NCBI GenBank assembly: GCA_964520905.1
Contig: CAZFQL010000007.1
Coordinates: forward strand, 112,329-176,328
DNA from: JAGVIE01 sp964520905
GTDB taxonomy: Bacteria; Bacteroidota; Ignavibacteria; UBA10030; SZUA-254
Direction: 5' to 3'
Length of the DNA stretch: 64,000 nucleotides
The notes beneath the pieces are model-generated. The model searched no databases. It saw only the letters and a program-made list of their open reading frames with translations, and was not told the origin of the DNA. The translations under genes were made by a program, and so were the position numbers. Positions 7,726 to 15,896 of this stretch are shown piece by piece; the first letter of the stretch is position 1; each line of letters opens with the position of its first letter.

Positions 7726-10503
7726 ATGAAACAGAAGATAGCGATACTTATATTATTGACAACAGTCCTAATCACATTTACACATGGGCAGCGGCTTTGG
7801 AATTTTAAGAACCTGAATTTCTTTGTTGATCGGGATAGGAATAATTTGAAAATGTTAATGTTAAAAAGAGATATGGTCCCATTTCCGCGGTATGAGTTGG
7901 CAACACAGGCAGCAAAAGCACTATCATATTTATATGGTGAAAGCGAAAAAGATTATATAATAACAAACATGCAGCGTTGGGTCGACAGCATACGAGTTAT
8001 CGATCGTGATTGGTTTTGGATGTACTATTTCCAATTACAATATATCAAGGGATTTTTAGGTGATCAAAGTGCAATTATAGGCATGGATAGTGTGATACAA
8101 TATAATGATAATAGACATTTAATCGATAAAATGTTAGCTATCGAGTTAATGGCTGAAGCCGGTCAATACAATTATTTTGATATTGTCAGAAATGCATATA
8201 CTCAAAATCCGTTTAGAGCAGTGGTCTCAATAGGATTGTACGGTCGTGACAGTCGTTTCCGTGATGAATCAAGATCATTGATAGAGCAATATATACGCTC
8301 ACATCCTGAGAAAGCAATGTTGGGTGCAGGTGTGGATGAATTATGCCAGTTTGACCGACCTTATGCTGTGCAATTATTGGATCAACTATTTCATACAACG
8401 ACGGGAGAAACACGCTATCAGTATTTTATGGCATTACGTAGGGTTGACAAGGAAGGTCAACCAGAGAGAGTAATGTGGGTTATACCGATTGAGCCTGATA
8501 GTAATATCAGATACGAAATTATGCCATGGTTTGATGGAGATGGAACGCCAGGTACTAATAATTCGATCAGGTATCTACAGCCGCATTTTATAAAATTTGC
8601 AAAAGATAGAATGAGTGTTGAAACAGCAAATAAGATACTTGATGATCTATATTGGATTGTTTCAAGATTTATACCAGTACCATTGCCAAGTAATACATCG
8701 GTACTTGCCTCGCTTGATACTCTCATCAGCTTCAAAACACAAGTAGCAAGTTACGGTTGGGTAGGAGATAACGCGTTTGTTACGGAGCTTTCTAATTATC
8801 TCACTAATGCTCGCAGTGCATTTATTGCAGGTGATTCTACAACTTGTGCTCGACAGATATTTGCATTTCAAAGTAAAGTCGATGAAGAGTATCGAGACTC
8901 ACTCGATGGAGATACCCGAACAATCACACTCGAAGGATGGAAGTTTCTCCACTACCATTCACAATATATTCTTGAGCGGCTCTCAACTATTACAACGCTT
9001 TCTTTACCCATCAATGCAAATTGGAATATGGTTAGTTCACCGCTTATTCTTTCAAATCCCAGAAAAGATTCAGTCTATCCTGAGGCGATTTCATCTGCGT
9101 TTGCATATCTAAATGGCTATGGTTATGTAGAAAAAGATACACTTAAAAATGGTGTCGGTTACTGGCTCAAATATCCGTATAGTAAAAATATAGATTATAC
9201 AGGTTTGAAGATCGATACAGTATATGTTGCAGTCGAAGCCGGCTGGAATATGATTGGCTCGGTGTCTCAACCGATACCCATCACAAAAATTGTTCATGAC
9301 GAGAATGCCGTACCATTAAATTACTTTGGATTCGATGGTGCTTACTTTGAACCTGATTCCCTTTTACCCGGGAAAGGGTACTGGGTTAAAGTCAGTGGTA
9401 GCGGTACGTTAATCATAGGAAAAGATGCATCGGCTCAAGGATCCCAGAATGTCATTGAGCCGCCGCCTGCACCGGATGCACCATCGAAACCTGTTCTCCA
9501 ATCACCCGCAGATGGCGCGACTGGACAATCAACGTCACCAATATTATCCTGGTATGCAGTTGAGAACGCCAATACTTATCGTTTGCAGGCAGCCACGGAT
9601 TCTAACTTTTATTTTGTTGTGATCGATCAAGAGAGTATCACCGATTTATCCTACCAAATCGGACCATTATCATATAACACAAAATATTATTGGCATGTAA
9701 AAGCTTACAATGTAAATGGTTACAGTTACTGGTCAAATAAACGGAGTTTTACAACTCAAAGTCCGCCGAGTGCGCCACCTACACCTACACTCGCTTCACC
9801 TGCGAACGGTGCCACAAATATCTCGACATCACCGACATTGATCTGGTACTCATCGAGCGGCGCAACTTCATATCGATTGCAGGTATCAAGATATTCCAGT
9901 TTCTCTACTCTCGTTTTCGATAATGCAGCCATCACGGCAACATCGAAACAAGTTAGTGCGTTATCATATAGTACGATTTATTACTGGAGAGTGAATGCAT
10001 CGAACAGCAACGGAACAAGTGCATGGTCAAGTGTTCGGTCGTTCACAACACAAAGCGCACCGTCTTCCGATCCGTGCTTGCCTGCTACATCTACTGCATC
10101 ACTCGATGAATTTACAATAAGTGATGCTAACGGTAACAGGCAAAATCTTTTTGTTCATAACGGAGGAAGAGGTTTGCACTTAGGTCATCCCGATTATGAT
10201 TTACCGCCTGAAACTCCCAAGGGTGCATTTCATGCGCGATTCAAATCGGGGAAATTTGTAGAGATAATTCCTCCGAACAAATCTGTCGTAAAGATACCAA
10301 TCAAGATAAAGGATGTTGTACTTCCGATTACTCTGCAATGGAAGGTACGATCCGGGAACAAGGTTCAGTACTGGTTGATCGATCAGAAGAAGAATCAAAA
10401 AAGAATTCCATTAACCGGTTTGGGGAAATACAGCATTGATAGTGCTGCCGATAATTTAATTTACATCGAAGCCCAGGCGTCAGAGCCATGCATTACGAAT
10501 TGA
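7726..10503 (+). CDS. Large exported protein: helical N-terminal part plus beta modules
   Basis: The 925-residue protein starts with a signal peptide ending near THGQ and the ATG is preceded by GGAG. Residues about 25-420 look alpha-helical and are not recognised. Two related modules follow at about 430-570, each opening with WNM(V/I) and closing with G(V/K)GYW(L/V)K. Then come two fibronectin-III-like domains (about 586-675 and 684-775) of the type with TSPxLxWY and YYWxVxAxNxNG. A C-terminal beta-rich part follows. It lacks a T9SS sorting tail, while the next gene encodes one. A role in cell-surface or extracellular binding is inferred; no catalytic motif is seen. Confidence 0.7.
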   Translation: MKQKIAILILLTTVLITFTHGQRLWNFKNLNFFVDRDRNNLKMLMLKRDMVPFPRYELATQAAKALSYLYGESEKDYIITNMQRWVDSIRVIDRDWFWMYYFQLQYIKGFLGDQSAIIGMDSVIQYNDNRHLIDKMLAIELMAEAGQYNYFDIVRNAYTQNPFRAVVSIGLYGRDSRFRDESRSLIEQYIRSHPEKAMLGAGVDELCQFDRPYAVQLLDQLFHTTTGETRYQYFMALRRVDKEGQPERVMWVIPIEPDSNIRYEIMPWFDGDGTPGTNNSIRYLQPHFIKFAKDRMSVETANKILDDLYWIVSRFIPVPLPSNTSVLASLDTLISFKTQVASYGWVGDNAFVTELSNYLTNARSAFIAGDSTTCARQIFAFQSKVDEEYRDSLDGDTRTITLEGWKFLHYHSQYILERLSTITTLSLPINANWNMVSSPLILSNPRKDSVYPEAISSAFAYLNGYGYVEKDTLKNGVGYWLKYPYSKNIDYTGLKIDTVYVAVEAGWNMIGSVSQPIPITKIVHDENAVPLNYFGFDGAYFEPDSLLPGKGYWVKVSGSGTLIIGKDASAQGSQNVIEPPPAPDAPSKPVLQSPADGATGQSTSPILSWYAVENANTYRLQAATDSNFYFVVIDQESITDLSYQIGPLSYNTKYYWHVKAYNVNGYSYWSNKRSFTTQSPPSAPPTPTLASPANGATNISTSPTLIWYSSSGATSYRLQVSRYSSFSTLVFDNAAITATSKQVSALSYSTIYYWRVNASNSNGTSAWSSVRSFTTQSAPSSDPCLPATSTASLDEFTISDANGNRQNLFVHNGGRGLHLGHPDYDLPPETPKGAFHARFKSGKFVEIIPPNKSVVKIPIKIKDVVLPITLQWKVRSGNKVQYWLIDQKKNQKRIPLTGLGKYSIDSAADNLIYIEAQASEPCITN

Positions 10504-10516
10504 AAGGATAGAAATT

Positions 10517-11200
10517 ATGCATTTACGATATTTCAATTTTATTCTACTTCTTGCTGTAACCCACGTATTTAACACAGAGATATTTTCCCAGCAAGATATA
10601 GGGAAGAACAATTCGGCTAATATATACTATGTTCCATTTCTGTCGCAGAGCAACAGCATAGAGCTTTCGGTTGAAAATGGTTCATCAAGTCCAATATCTA
10701 ATCTTTCCATCGAGCCGAGTGAATTGCCAAAGTGGATACACCTATCCCCGAACAAGCATATCATCTCTGACTTAAGAAACGGGGAGGAGAAATCGGTACA
10801 ATTTAATTTTTCAGTTGATAAGCAGGCACCTGTGAAGAAAGAGCAAATACTATCATTCAATATCGTTACGATTGATGGGAATCGTTGGAGAAAGGAAATA
10901 AAAATATCGGTCGAGCAGCCAAAGGAGTTTGAATTGTATCAAAACTTTCCCAACCCATTCAATCCGACAACAACTATCGGTTTTCAAATACCTCAAGATG
11001 GGAAAGTCAAACTGAATATTTTTAACCTACTAGGACAAGAAGTGGCAACTCTCATCGAAGATGATTTACCAGCCGGGTATAATGAGAAGATATGGAACGC
11101 AAAAGAAAACGCTAGCGGAGTCTATATCTACCAAGTATCAATCACGAATCAATCCGGGTATCATGCAGTTGATAGAAAGAAGGTAATACTCATCAGATAA
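10517..11200 (+). CDS. Small secreted protein with T9SS sorting tail
   Basis: The 227-residue protein has an N-terminal signal peptide, a short beta domain of unknown type (about residues 30-130) and a C-terminal sorting domain. That domain starts at ELYQNFPNPFNPTTTI and runs through LNIFNLLGQEVATL and ASGVYIYQVS to the basic end KKVILIR. Domains of this kind direct passage through the type IX secretion system in the Bacteroidota/Chlorobiota group. An AAGGATAG-like ribosome site precedes the ATG, 13 bases after the previous stop. It may be a partner of the larger untagged protein upstream; this is inference from gene order. Confidence 0.75.
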   Translation: MHLRYFNFILLLAVTHVFNTEIFSQQDIGKNNSANIYYVPFLSQSNSIELSVENGSSSPISNLSIEPSELPKWIHLSPNKHIISDLRNGEEKSVQFNFSVDKQAPVKKEQILSFNIVTIDGNRWRKEIKISVEQPKEFELYQNFPNPFNPTTTIGFQIPQDGKVKLNIFNLLGQEVATLIEDDLPAGYNEKIWNAKENASGVYIYQVSITNQSGYHAVDRKKVILIR

Positions 11201-11237
11201 TAAGTGATTTCATGCAGAATCGTCCCCACCAATTTTC

Positions 11238-11266
11238 TTGACATTCACCCACCATCCAAGTATATT
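11238..11266 (+). promoter_or_regulatory. Predicted rel promoter
   Basis: A consensus TTGACA (11238-11243) is followed after 17 bases by TATATT (11261-11266). Transcription would begin near 11273, giving a leader of about 65 nt before the rel ATG. Confidence 0.6.
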
Positions 11267-11300
11267 TCATTAGAACAAGTATCGGATTATAAAGGACTTG

Positions 11301-11327
11301 CAACCTTGGTAAGTTAGGTTGTTTTTT
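11301..11327 (+). terminator. Intrinsic-terminator-like hairpin in the rel leader
   Basis: CAACCT (11301-11306) pairs with AGGTTG (11316-11321), followed by six T. It lies downstream of the predicted rel promoter and 11 bases before the rel ATG. It could terminate the upstream operon or attenuate rel itself. Confidence 0.5.
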
Positions 11328-11338
11328 GCTTTCAATCT

Positions 11339-13522
11339 ATGAGAGATGGTTTATATAAAAAGAAGCTCGAAGATTTACTGGCTGTTTGCCGGAAAAACCT
11401 TCGCACCGTCAACGAGGATTTGATTCGTCGGGCGTTTGAGTTTAGTCTTGATGCTCACAAGAATGATATCCGTGCATCGGGCGATCCATTTTTCAATCAC
11501 CCATATGAAGTTGCAATGGTCGTGGCGAAAGAAATCCCGTTGGATGATGTATCTGTTGCAAGTGCGCTAATGCACGATGTAGTTGAAGACACAGAATTCA
11601 CAATAAAAGATATTCGTCATGAATTCGGCGATACTATCGCTGAAATTGTAGATGGCGCCACGAAAATATCCGACATCTTCCGCAGTCATGAAGTCATTCA
11701 AGCAGAAAACTATCGGAAGATGCTGATCTCTATGGTAAACGACATTCGGGTGATGCTGCTGAAGTTTGCCGACCGTCTTCACAACATGCGCACGCTCGAG
11801 TATCTTCCAAAAGAAAAACAGGTTCGTCTGGCAAAAGAAACGCTCGATATCTATGCGCCGTTTGCACACCGTTTCGGTCTTGCTAAAATCCGTTGGGAAT
11901 TAGAAGACCTTGCATTTAAATATCTCCACCCGCAGAACTATGAAGATATTGCACACAGATTAAAAGCAAAACGGAAGGAACGGGAATCGTACATCAAGAA
12001 ATTTGTCCAGCCGCTTGAAAAGAGGTTGAAAGATGAGGGAATGAAATTCGAGATCGAAGGCAGACCCAAGCATCTGTACAGCATCTACACTAAAATGATG
12101 AACCGGCATAAGCCGTTTGATGAAATATATGATCTCTTCGCTGTCAGGCTCGTTCTTGACACAGAAAATAATAACGATTGCTTCACGGTTTATGGTATTC
12201 TTACATCCATTTATATGCCGATACCGGAACGATTCAAAAATTATATATCGGTGCCGAAGAAAAACGGTTATCAATCGATTCATGCTACGGTTATCGGACC
12301 CGACGGCAGGATGGTAGAAGTACAAATTCGAACGCTTCCCATGCACGAGATTGCAGAGAAAGGCGTAGCGGCGCACTGGAGGTATAAAGAAAATCTGACG
12401 ACACTTGATGAAGAGCTGGAAAATTGGATTTCCTGGGTTCGTGAAATTTTCGAGCATGCCGATGATGAAGCCCCCACTAAACAATTGATGGAAAGTTTTA
12501 AACTTAATCTATATCAGGATGAGATATATCTGTTCACTCCCAAAGGTGAATTGAAGATATTACCGAAAGGCGCGACCCCCGTGGATTTTGCGTACGCAGT
12601 GCATAGTAATATCGGCGATCATTGTTTGAGTGCGAAAGTGAATGGCAGAATCGTCCAGCTTGATTCACAGCTTCACAGCGGCGATCAGGTTGAAATTATC
12701 ACGTCGAAAAACCAAACTCCGAATACTGGCTGGGAACAATTTGTCGTAACACACAAAGCAAAATCTCATATTCGTAAATGGATCAAGGATGAAGAGCGTA
12801 AGAGTCTAAACATCGGGCGTGAAATATGGGAGAAGCGCACTAAGAAGCTGAAATTGCATCTAAACGATGACGATCTGATAAAATATCTTCATGATTATAA
12901 AGTATCCGACCTGAACGGATTCTATCTAAAACTCCAGCGCGAGGAAATCAATCCGGATAGTCTCATTCATGAAATTGAATTGAAGCTCAAACATCCTCAG
13001 AAAGAATTCCAGAATGATCAAAAGGGCGATGGCATTTTCAATAGATTTCTTACAACCGCTCGGAACATTACAGGCGGCATTACATTATTCGGCACAAAAG
13101 AAAATTTCATGCACAGTTATGCAAAGTGCTGTAATCCGATCCCGGGAGATGAGATCATGGGATATGTAACGAAGGGCGATGGAATAAAGATTCATCTGAA
13201 ATCATGCCACAATTTTGTGCTTATGGCAGCATCCGATCCACAGCGGGTTGTCGAGGTTGCCTGGCCCTCCACCGAGGGAGGTGAATATGTTGCCGCAATT
13301 TATATCACCGGTGAAGACAGGCCCGGTTTGCTGAACGATATTACCCATTCAATATCGACATATCAGAGCACTAATATTCGCGCGGTGAAGATCGACGTGC
13401 GGGATTCCGTTTTCGAAGGAACGATTATGCTTAATGTCAAAGATAAAACTCACCTTGAGCGTATCACCGAGCGTCTCAATAAAGTCAAGGGTGTTTCAAA
13501 AGCAAAACGAATGGGTGATTAA
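11339..13522 (+). CDS. rel: (p)ppGpp synthetase/hydrolase (RelA/SpoT family)
   Basis: The enzyme makes and degrades the alarmone (p)ppGpp during the stringent response. The 727-residue product has an apparently intact HD hydrolase domain (FNHPYEVAMV and LMHDVVEDTEF), a synthetase domain with GRPKHLYSIYTKM and GYQSIHATV, a TGS domain starting YLFTPKGELKILPKGATPVDFAYAVH, and a C-terminal ACT domain. This is the long bifunctional type. The ATG at 11339 follows a leader with a predicted promoter and a terminator-like hairpin. The HU-like gene begins 12 bases after its stop. Confidence 0.95.
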   Translation: MRDGLYKKKLEDLLAVCRKNLRTVNEDLIRRAFEFSLDAHKNDIRASGDPFFNHPYEVAMVVAKEIPLDDVSVASALMHDVVEDTEFTIKDIRHEFGDTIAEIVDGATKISDIFRSHEVIQAENYRKMLISMVNDIRVMLLKFADRLHNMRTLEYLPKEKQVRLAKETLDIYAPFAHRFGLAKIRWELEDLAFKYLHPQNYEDIAHRLKAKRKERESYIKKFVQPLEKRLKDEGMKFEIEGRPKHLYSIYTKMMNRHKPFDEIYDLFAVRLVLDTENNNDCFTVYGILTSIYMPIPERFKNYISVPKKNGYQSIHATVIGPDGRMVEVQIRTLPMHEIAEKGVAAHWRYKENLTTLDEELENWISWVREIFEHADDEAPTKQLMESFKLNLYQDEIYLFTPKGELKILPKGATPVDFAYAVHSNIGDHCLSAKVNGRIVQLDSQLHSGDQVEIITSKNQTPNTGWEQFVVTHKAKSHIRKWIKDEERKSLNIGREIWEKRTKKLKLHLNDDDLIKYLHDYKVSDLNGFYLKLQREEINPDSLIHEIELKLKHPQKEFQNDQKGDGIFNRFLTTARNITGGITLFGTKENFMHSYAKCCNPIPGDEIMGYVTKGDGIKIHLKSCHNFVLMAASDPQRVVEVAWPSTEGGEYVAAIYITGEDRPGLLNDITHSISTYQSTNIRAVKIDVRDSVFEGTIMLNVKDKTHLERITERLNKVKGVSKAKRMGD

Positions 13523-13534
13523 ATCGAGGGAATT

Positions 13535-13912
13535 ATGACTGTACGCAATCAAAAAACAAAAACTTATACCAAGCGGGATATCATTAAACGCGTTGCATCT
13601 GCATGTGATGAGGATATTTCGATTTCAACAAAATTAGTTAATGGGGTCTTCACTGCGATCAGGGAAATATTAATGACCGCGAATCCCTCTGTTCGTATTG
13701 AAGTTAGAGATTTTGGCGTGATAGAAGTTAAACCCACAAAATCAAAACCGAAAGCGCGAAATCCTAAATCCGGCGAATTAATTTATGTGCCGGCGCGGCG
13801 TAAAACACATTTTAAACCGAGTAAACTGCTGAAGAAATTTCTCTCCAAACCACTGGATGGAGAATCCGACTCCATACTAACGGCAGAAAAATCACCGATC
13901 ATAAATAATTAG
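13535..13912 (+). CDS. HU/IHF-family DNA-binding protein
   Basis: The 125-residue protein shows the HU/IHF fold in order: an N-terminal helical part with TKRDIIKRVASA, the saddle strands RIEVRDFGVIEVKP, and the DNA-arm consensus KARNPKSGELIYVPARRKTHFKPSK. These proteins bend and compact DNA in the nucleoid. It is longer than a typical 90-residue HU because of an N-terminal extension and a C-terminal tail (about 25 residues, acidic and serine-rich). It lies between rel and ruvX with gaps of 12 and 5 bases, so it is probably in the same transcript. Confidence 0.88.
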   Translation: MTVRNQKTKTYTKRDIIKRVASACDEDISISTKLVNGVFTAIREILMTANPSVRIEVRDFGVIEVKPTKSKPKARNPKSGELIYVPARRKTHFKPSKLLKKFLSKPLDGESDSILTAEKSPIINN

Positions 13913-13917
13913 CAGAT

Positions 13918-14337
13918 ATGTCGCAGTTGTATAGAATTCTCGGTATCGATTATGGAACGAAACGGATTGGAATAGCTATATCCGACCCGCTCCGCATCAT
14001 TGCAAAGGGGATCACGGTTATTAGCAATACTTCTGCGGCAATTACCGAATTGAAAAAATTAGTTCGTGAGTATGAGCCAGCTAAAATAATTATCGGCATG
14101 CCTTTCAATCTAAAAGGCGAAAAAGGTTTGAAAGCCGAGGAGGTCGAAAAGTTTATCAAACTGATCGAGAATGAAATAAAGATCGAAGTAGTGCGGTTAG
14201 ACGAACGCTTTACATCTAAAATCGCTCAACAGACACAGCGTGATATGAATGTGAAAAAGAAAGCGCGGCAAATCAAAGGAACTATCGATTCCATGGCAGC
14301 CGCTTTAATTCTTCAAGGTTATCTTAATGCACAATGA
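13918..14337 (+). CDS. ruvX: Putative pre-16S rRNA nuclease / Holliday junction resolvase RuvX (YqgF)
   Basis: The 139-residue protein has the RNase-H-like YqgF fold: GIDYGTKRIGIAISDP with the first catalytic aspartate, IIGMPFNLKGEKG, and the DERFTS motif with a further acidic residue. A late aspartate occurs in GTIDSMAAALILQGYL. The family processes the 5' end of 16S rRNA and was earlier described as a Holliday junction resolvase. It overlaps neither neighbour but is separated by only 5 and 3 bases, consistent with translational linkage to the HU-like gene and mtgA. Confidence 0.93.
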   Translation: MSQLYRILGIDYGTKRIGIAISDPLRIIAKGITVISNTSAAITELKKLVREYEPAKIIIGMPFNLKGEKGLKAEEVEKFIKLIENEIKIEVVRLDERFTSKIAQQTQRDMNVKKKARQIKGTIDSMAAALILQGYLNAQ

Positions 14338-14340
14338 TCG

Positions 14341-15117
14341 ATGACAGAAAGAGGTCAAATATCGACTGCAAAACTTGACTGGCTATCGCGGGTCAAATCT
14401 ATCTTTCGTTCAGTCGGTAATTGGATCAGAAAGAACAAACTTATTGCCTTTGTCATCTTATTTGTATTGATAGCCGCACTTGAATATTTTTCATTACCGA
14501 ACCGTAGCGAAATCGTCCAGCTTCGCAGAATGAATCCGCGGGTAACAGCTTTAATGGATCAACGGAATGACGAAGCGCGTGATAAAGGAAAAAAATATTT
14601 TATCAAACAGGTTTGGATCCCGTTATCCCAAATGAATGAAACCATCAAACACGCTGTAATCACGGCGGAAGACGGTACTTTCTATGAGCACGAAGGTATC
14701 GATTGGTTTGAATTGAAGGAATCTATAAAAAAAGATATTCGGAAAGGGAAATTTGTTAGGGGCGCAAGTACTATCACTCAACAACTGGCGAAAAATTTAT
14801 ATCTATCGACATCAAAAGACCCGGTTCGAAAATTGAAAGAGATAATAATCGCTACGGCTTTGGAAGATGAATTATCGAAAAGCAGAATATTGGAGTTGTA
14901 TCTCAATATCGTTGAATGGGGGGATGGCATCTTCGGTGTAGAAGCGGCATCGCTTGCATTCTTCGGCAAACATGCGTCAGACCTTAGCCGCGAAGAAGCA
15001 TCGCGGTTGGCAGCCGTTTTGCCAAGCCCATTGCGACATAAACCGAATGATAACAATCGCTACGTAACATACCGGAAAAAAATAATTATGGCACGTTTGG
15101 ATGCGCGCGGATGGTAA
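14341..15117 (+). CDS. mtgA: Monofunctional peptidoglycan glycosyltransferase
   Basis: The 258-residue protein is a GT51-family enzyme that polymerises lipid II into glycan strands at the outer face of the cytoplasmic membrane. It has one N-terminal membrane anchor (LIAFVILFVLIAALEYF) followed by the catalytic signatures ITAEDGTFYEHEGID with the catalytic glutamate, GASTITQQLAKNLYLS, and ELYLNIVEWGDGIFGVEAA. No transpeptidase domain follows, which makes it MtgA-like rather than a bifunctional PBP. The gene starts 3 bases after ruvX. Confidence 0.93.
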   Translation: MTERGQISTAKLDWLSRVKSIFRSVGNWIRKNKLIAFVILFVLIAALEYFSLPNRSEIVQLRRMNPRVTALMDQRNDEARDKGKKYFIKQVWIPLSQMNETIKHAVITAEDGTFYEHEGIDWFELKESIKKDIRKGKFVRGASTITQQLAKNLYLSTSKDPVRKLKEIIIATALEDELSKSRILELYLNIVEWGDGIFGVEAASLAFFGKHASDLSREEASRLAAVLPSPLRHKPNDNNRYVTYRKKIIMARLDARGW

Positions 15118-15156
15118 CAATATTTTGTTTATGTCTGGAGAAGGGCGCTACCTTAA

Positions 15157-15822
15157 ATGAATTTTCATGATGTAAATCTTATCATCGAACAAGGAGAAGG
15201 ATTCAACATTGAGTTTAAGCGGCGTATCTCTTCGGCAGAAAAAATTGCGCGGACCCTTATTTCGTTCGCGAATACTAAGGGCGGCACCATACTATTCGGT
15301 GTGGGTGACAATGGATCTATAGTGGGCGTGGAGAGCGAAAAATCAGAGATTGAATTGATTGAAATCGCAGGCAGTGATCTAAGCGATCCGCCGATTCGGA
15401 CTGAAATCGATATTGTGCCTTTTAACGGTAAAGATGTTATTGTCTGTATCATTGCAGAAAGCCGTACGAAACCTCATTATTTCCTTGGACCTCAGGACCG
15501 ATTGGATAATGAGAATACGCGTGTTTATATTCGGGTTAACGATAAAACTGTCATGGCAAGTAAAGAGGTTGTCAAGATTCTTCAAGATGAGAATCCCGAT
15601 GCACCACCGCTGACAGTGGCAATCGGTGAAAATGAACGTCGACTATTTCAGCACCTCGAACAACATGAAAGAATTACTGTGCGTGAATTTGGCAGACTGG
15701 TAAATATTAGCGATCGCCGGGCTTCGAGAATTTTGGTCAGACTTGTGCGTGCCGACGTGATCAGGATCCATACGCATGAGAAAGAAGAATTTTTTACATT
15801 AGCATATGAAGTCAAGCATTAG
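15157..15822 (+). CDS. AlbA_2 (Schlafen-like) domain protein with winged helix
   Basis: The 221-residue protein opens with the AlbA_2/Schlafen AAA_4 signature (GEGFNIEFKRR, then SFANTKGGTILFGVGDNGSIVG). A C-terminal winged-helix-like part follows (LFQHLEQHERITVREFGRLVNISDRRASRILVRL is the span, about residues 160-200). Proteins of this build are predicted DNA-binding regulators; target and ligand are unknown. The ATG at 15157 is the only one before the domain. It lies 39 bases after mtgA and upstream of the hybrid kinase. Confidence 0.75.
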   Translation: MNFHDVNLIIEQGEGFNIEFKRRISSAEKIARTLISFANTKGGTILFGVGDNGSIVGVESEKSEIELIEIAGSDLSDPPIRTEIDIVPFNGKDVIVCIIAESRTKPHYFLGPQDRLDNENTRVYIRVNDKTVMASKEVVKILQDENPDAPPLTVAIGENERRLFQHLEQHERITVREFGRLVNISDRRASRILVRLVRADVIRIHTHEKEEFFTLAYEVKH

Positions 15823-15896
15823 AAAAGAATACGTCAACACAGAAATCCTGATTGAGTATATTATCAGATAGAATTTAAATCGAAGGTGTGATAAAT

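Noticed and set aside
15125..15156. Promoter match TTGTTT-N18-TACCTT before 15157
   Set aside because: Transcription would start after the only plausible start codon of that gene.
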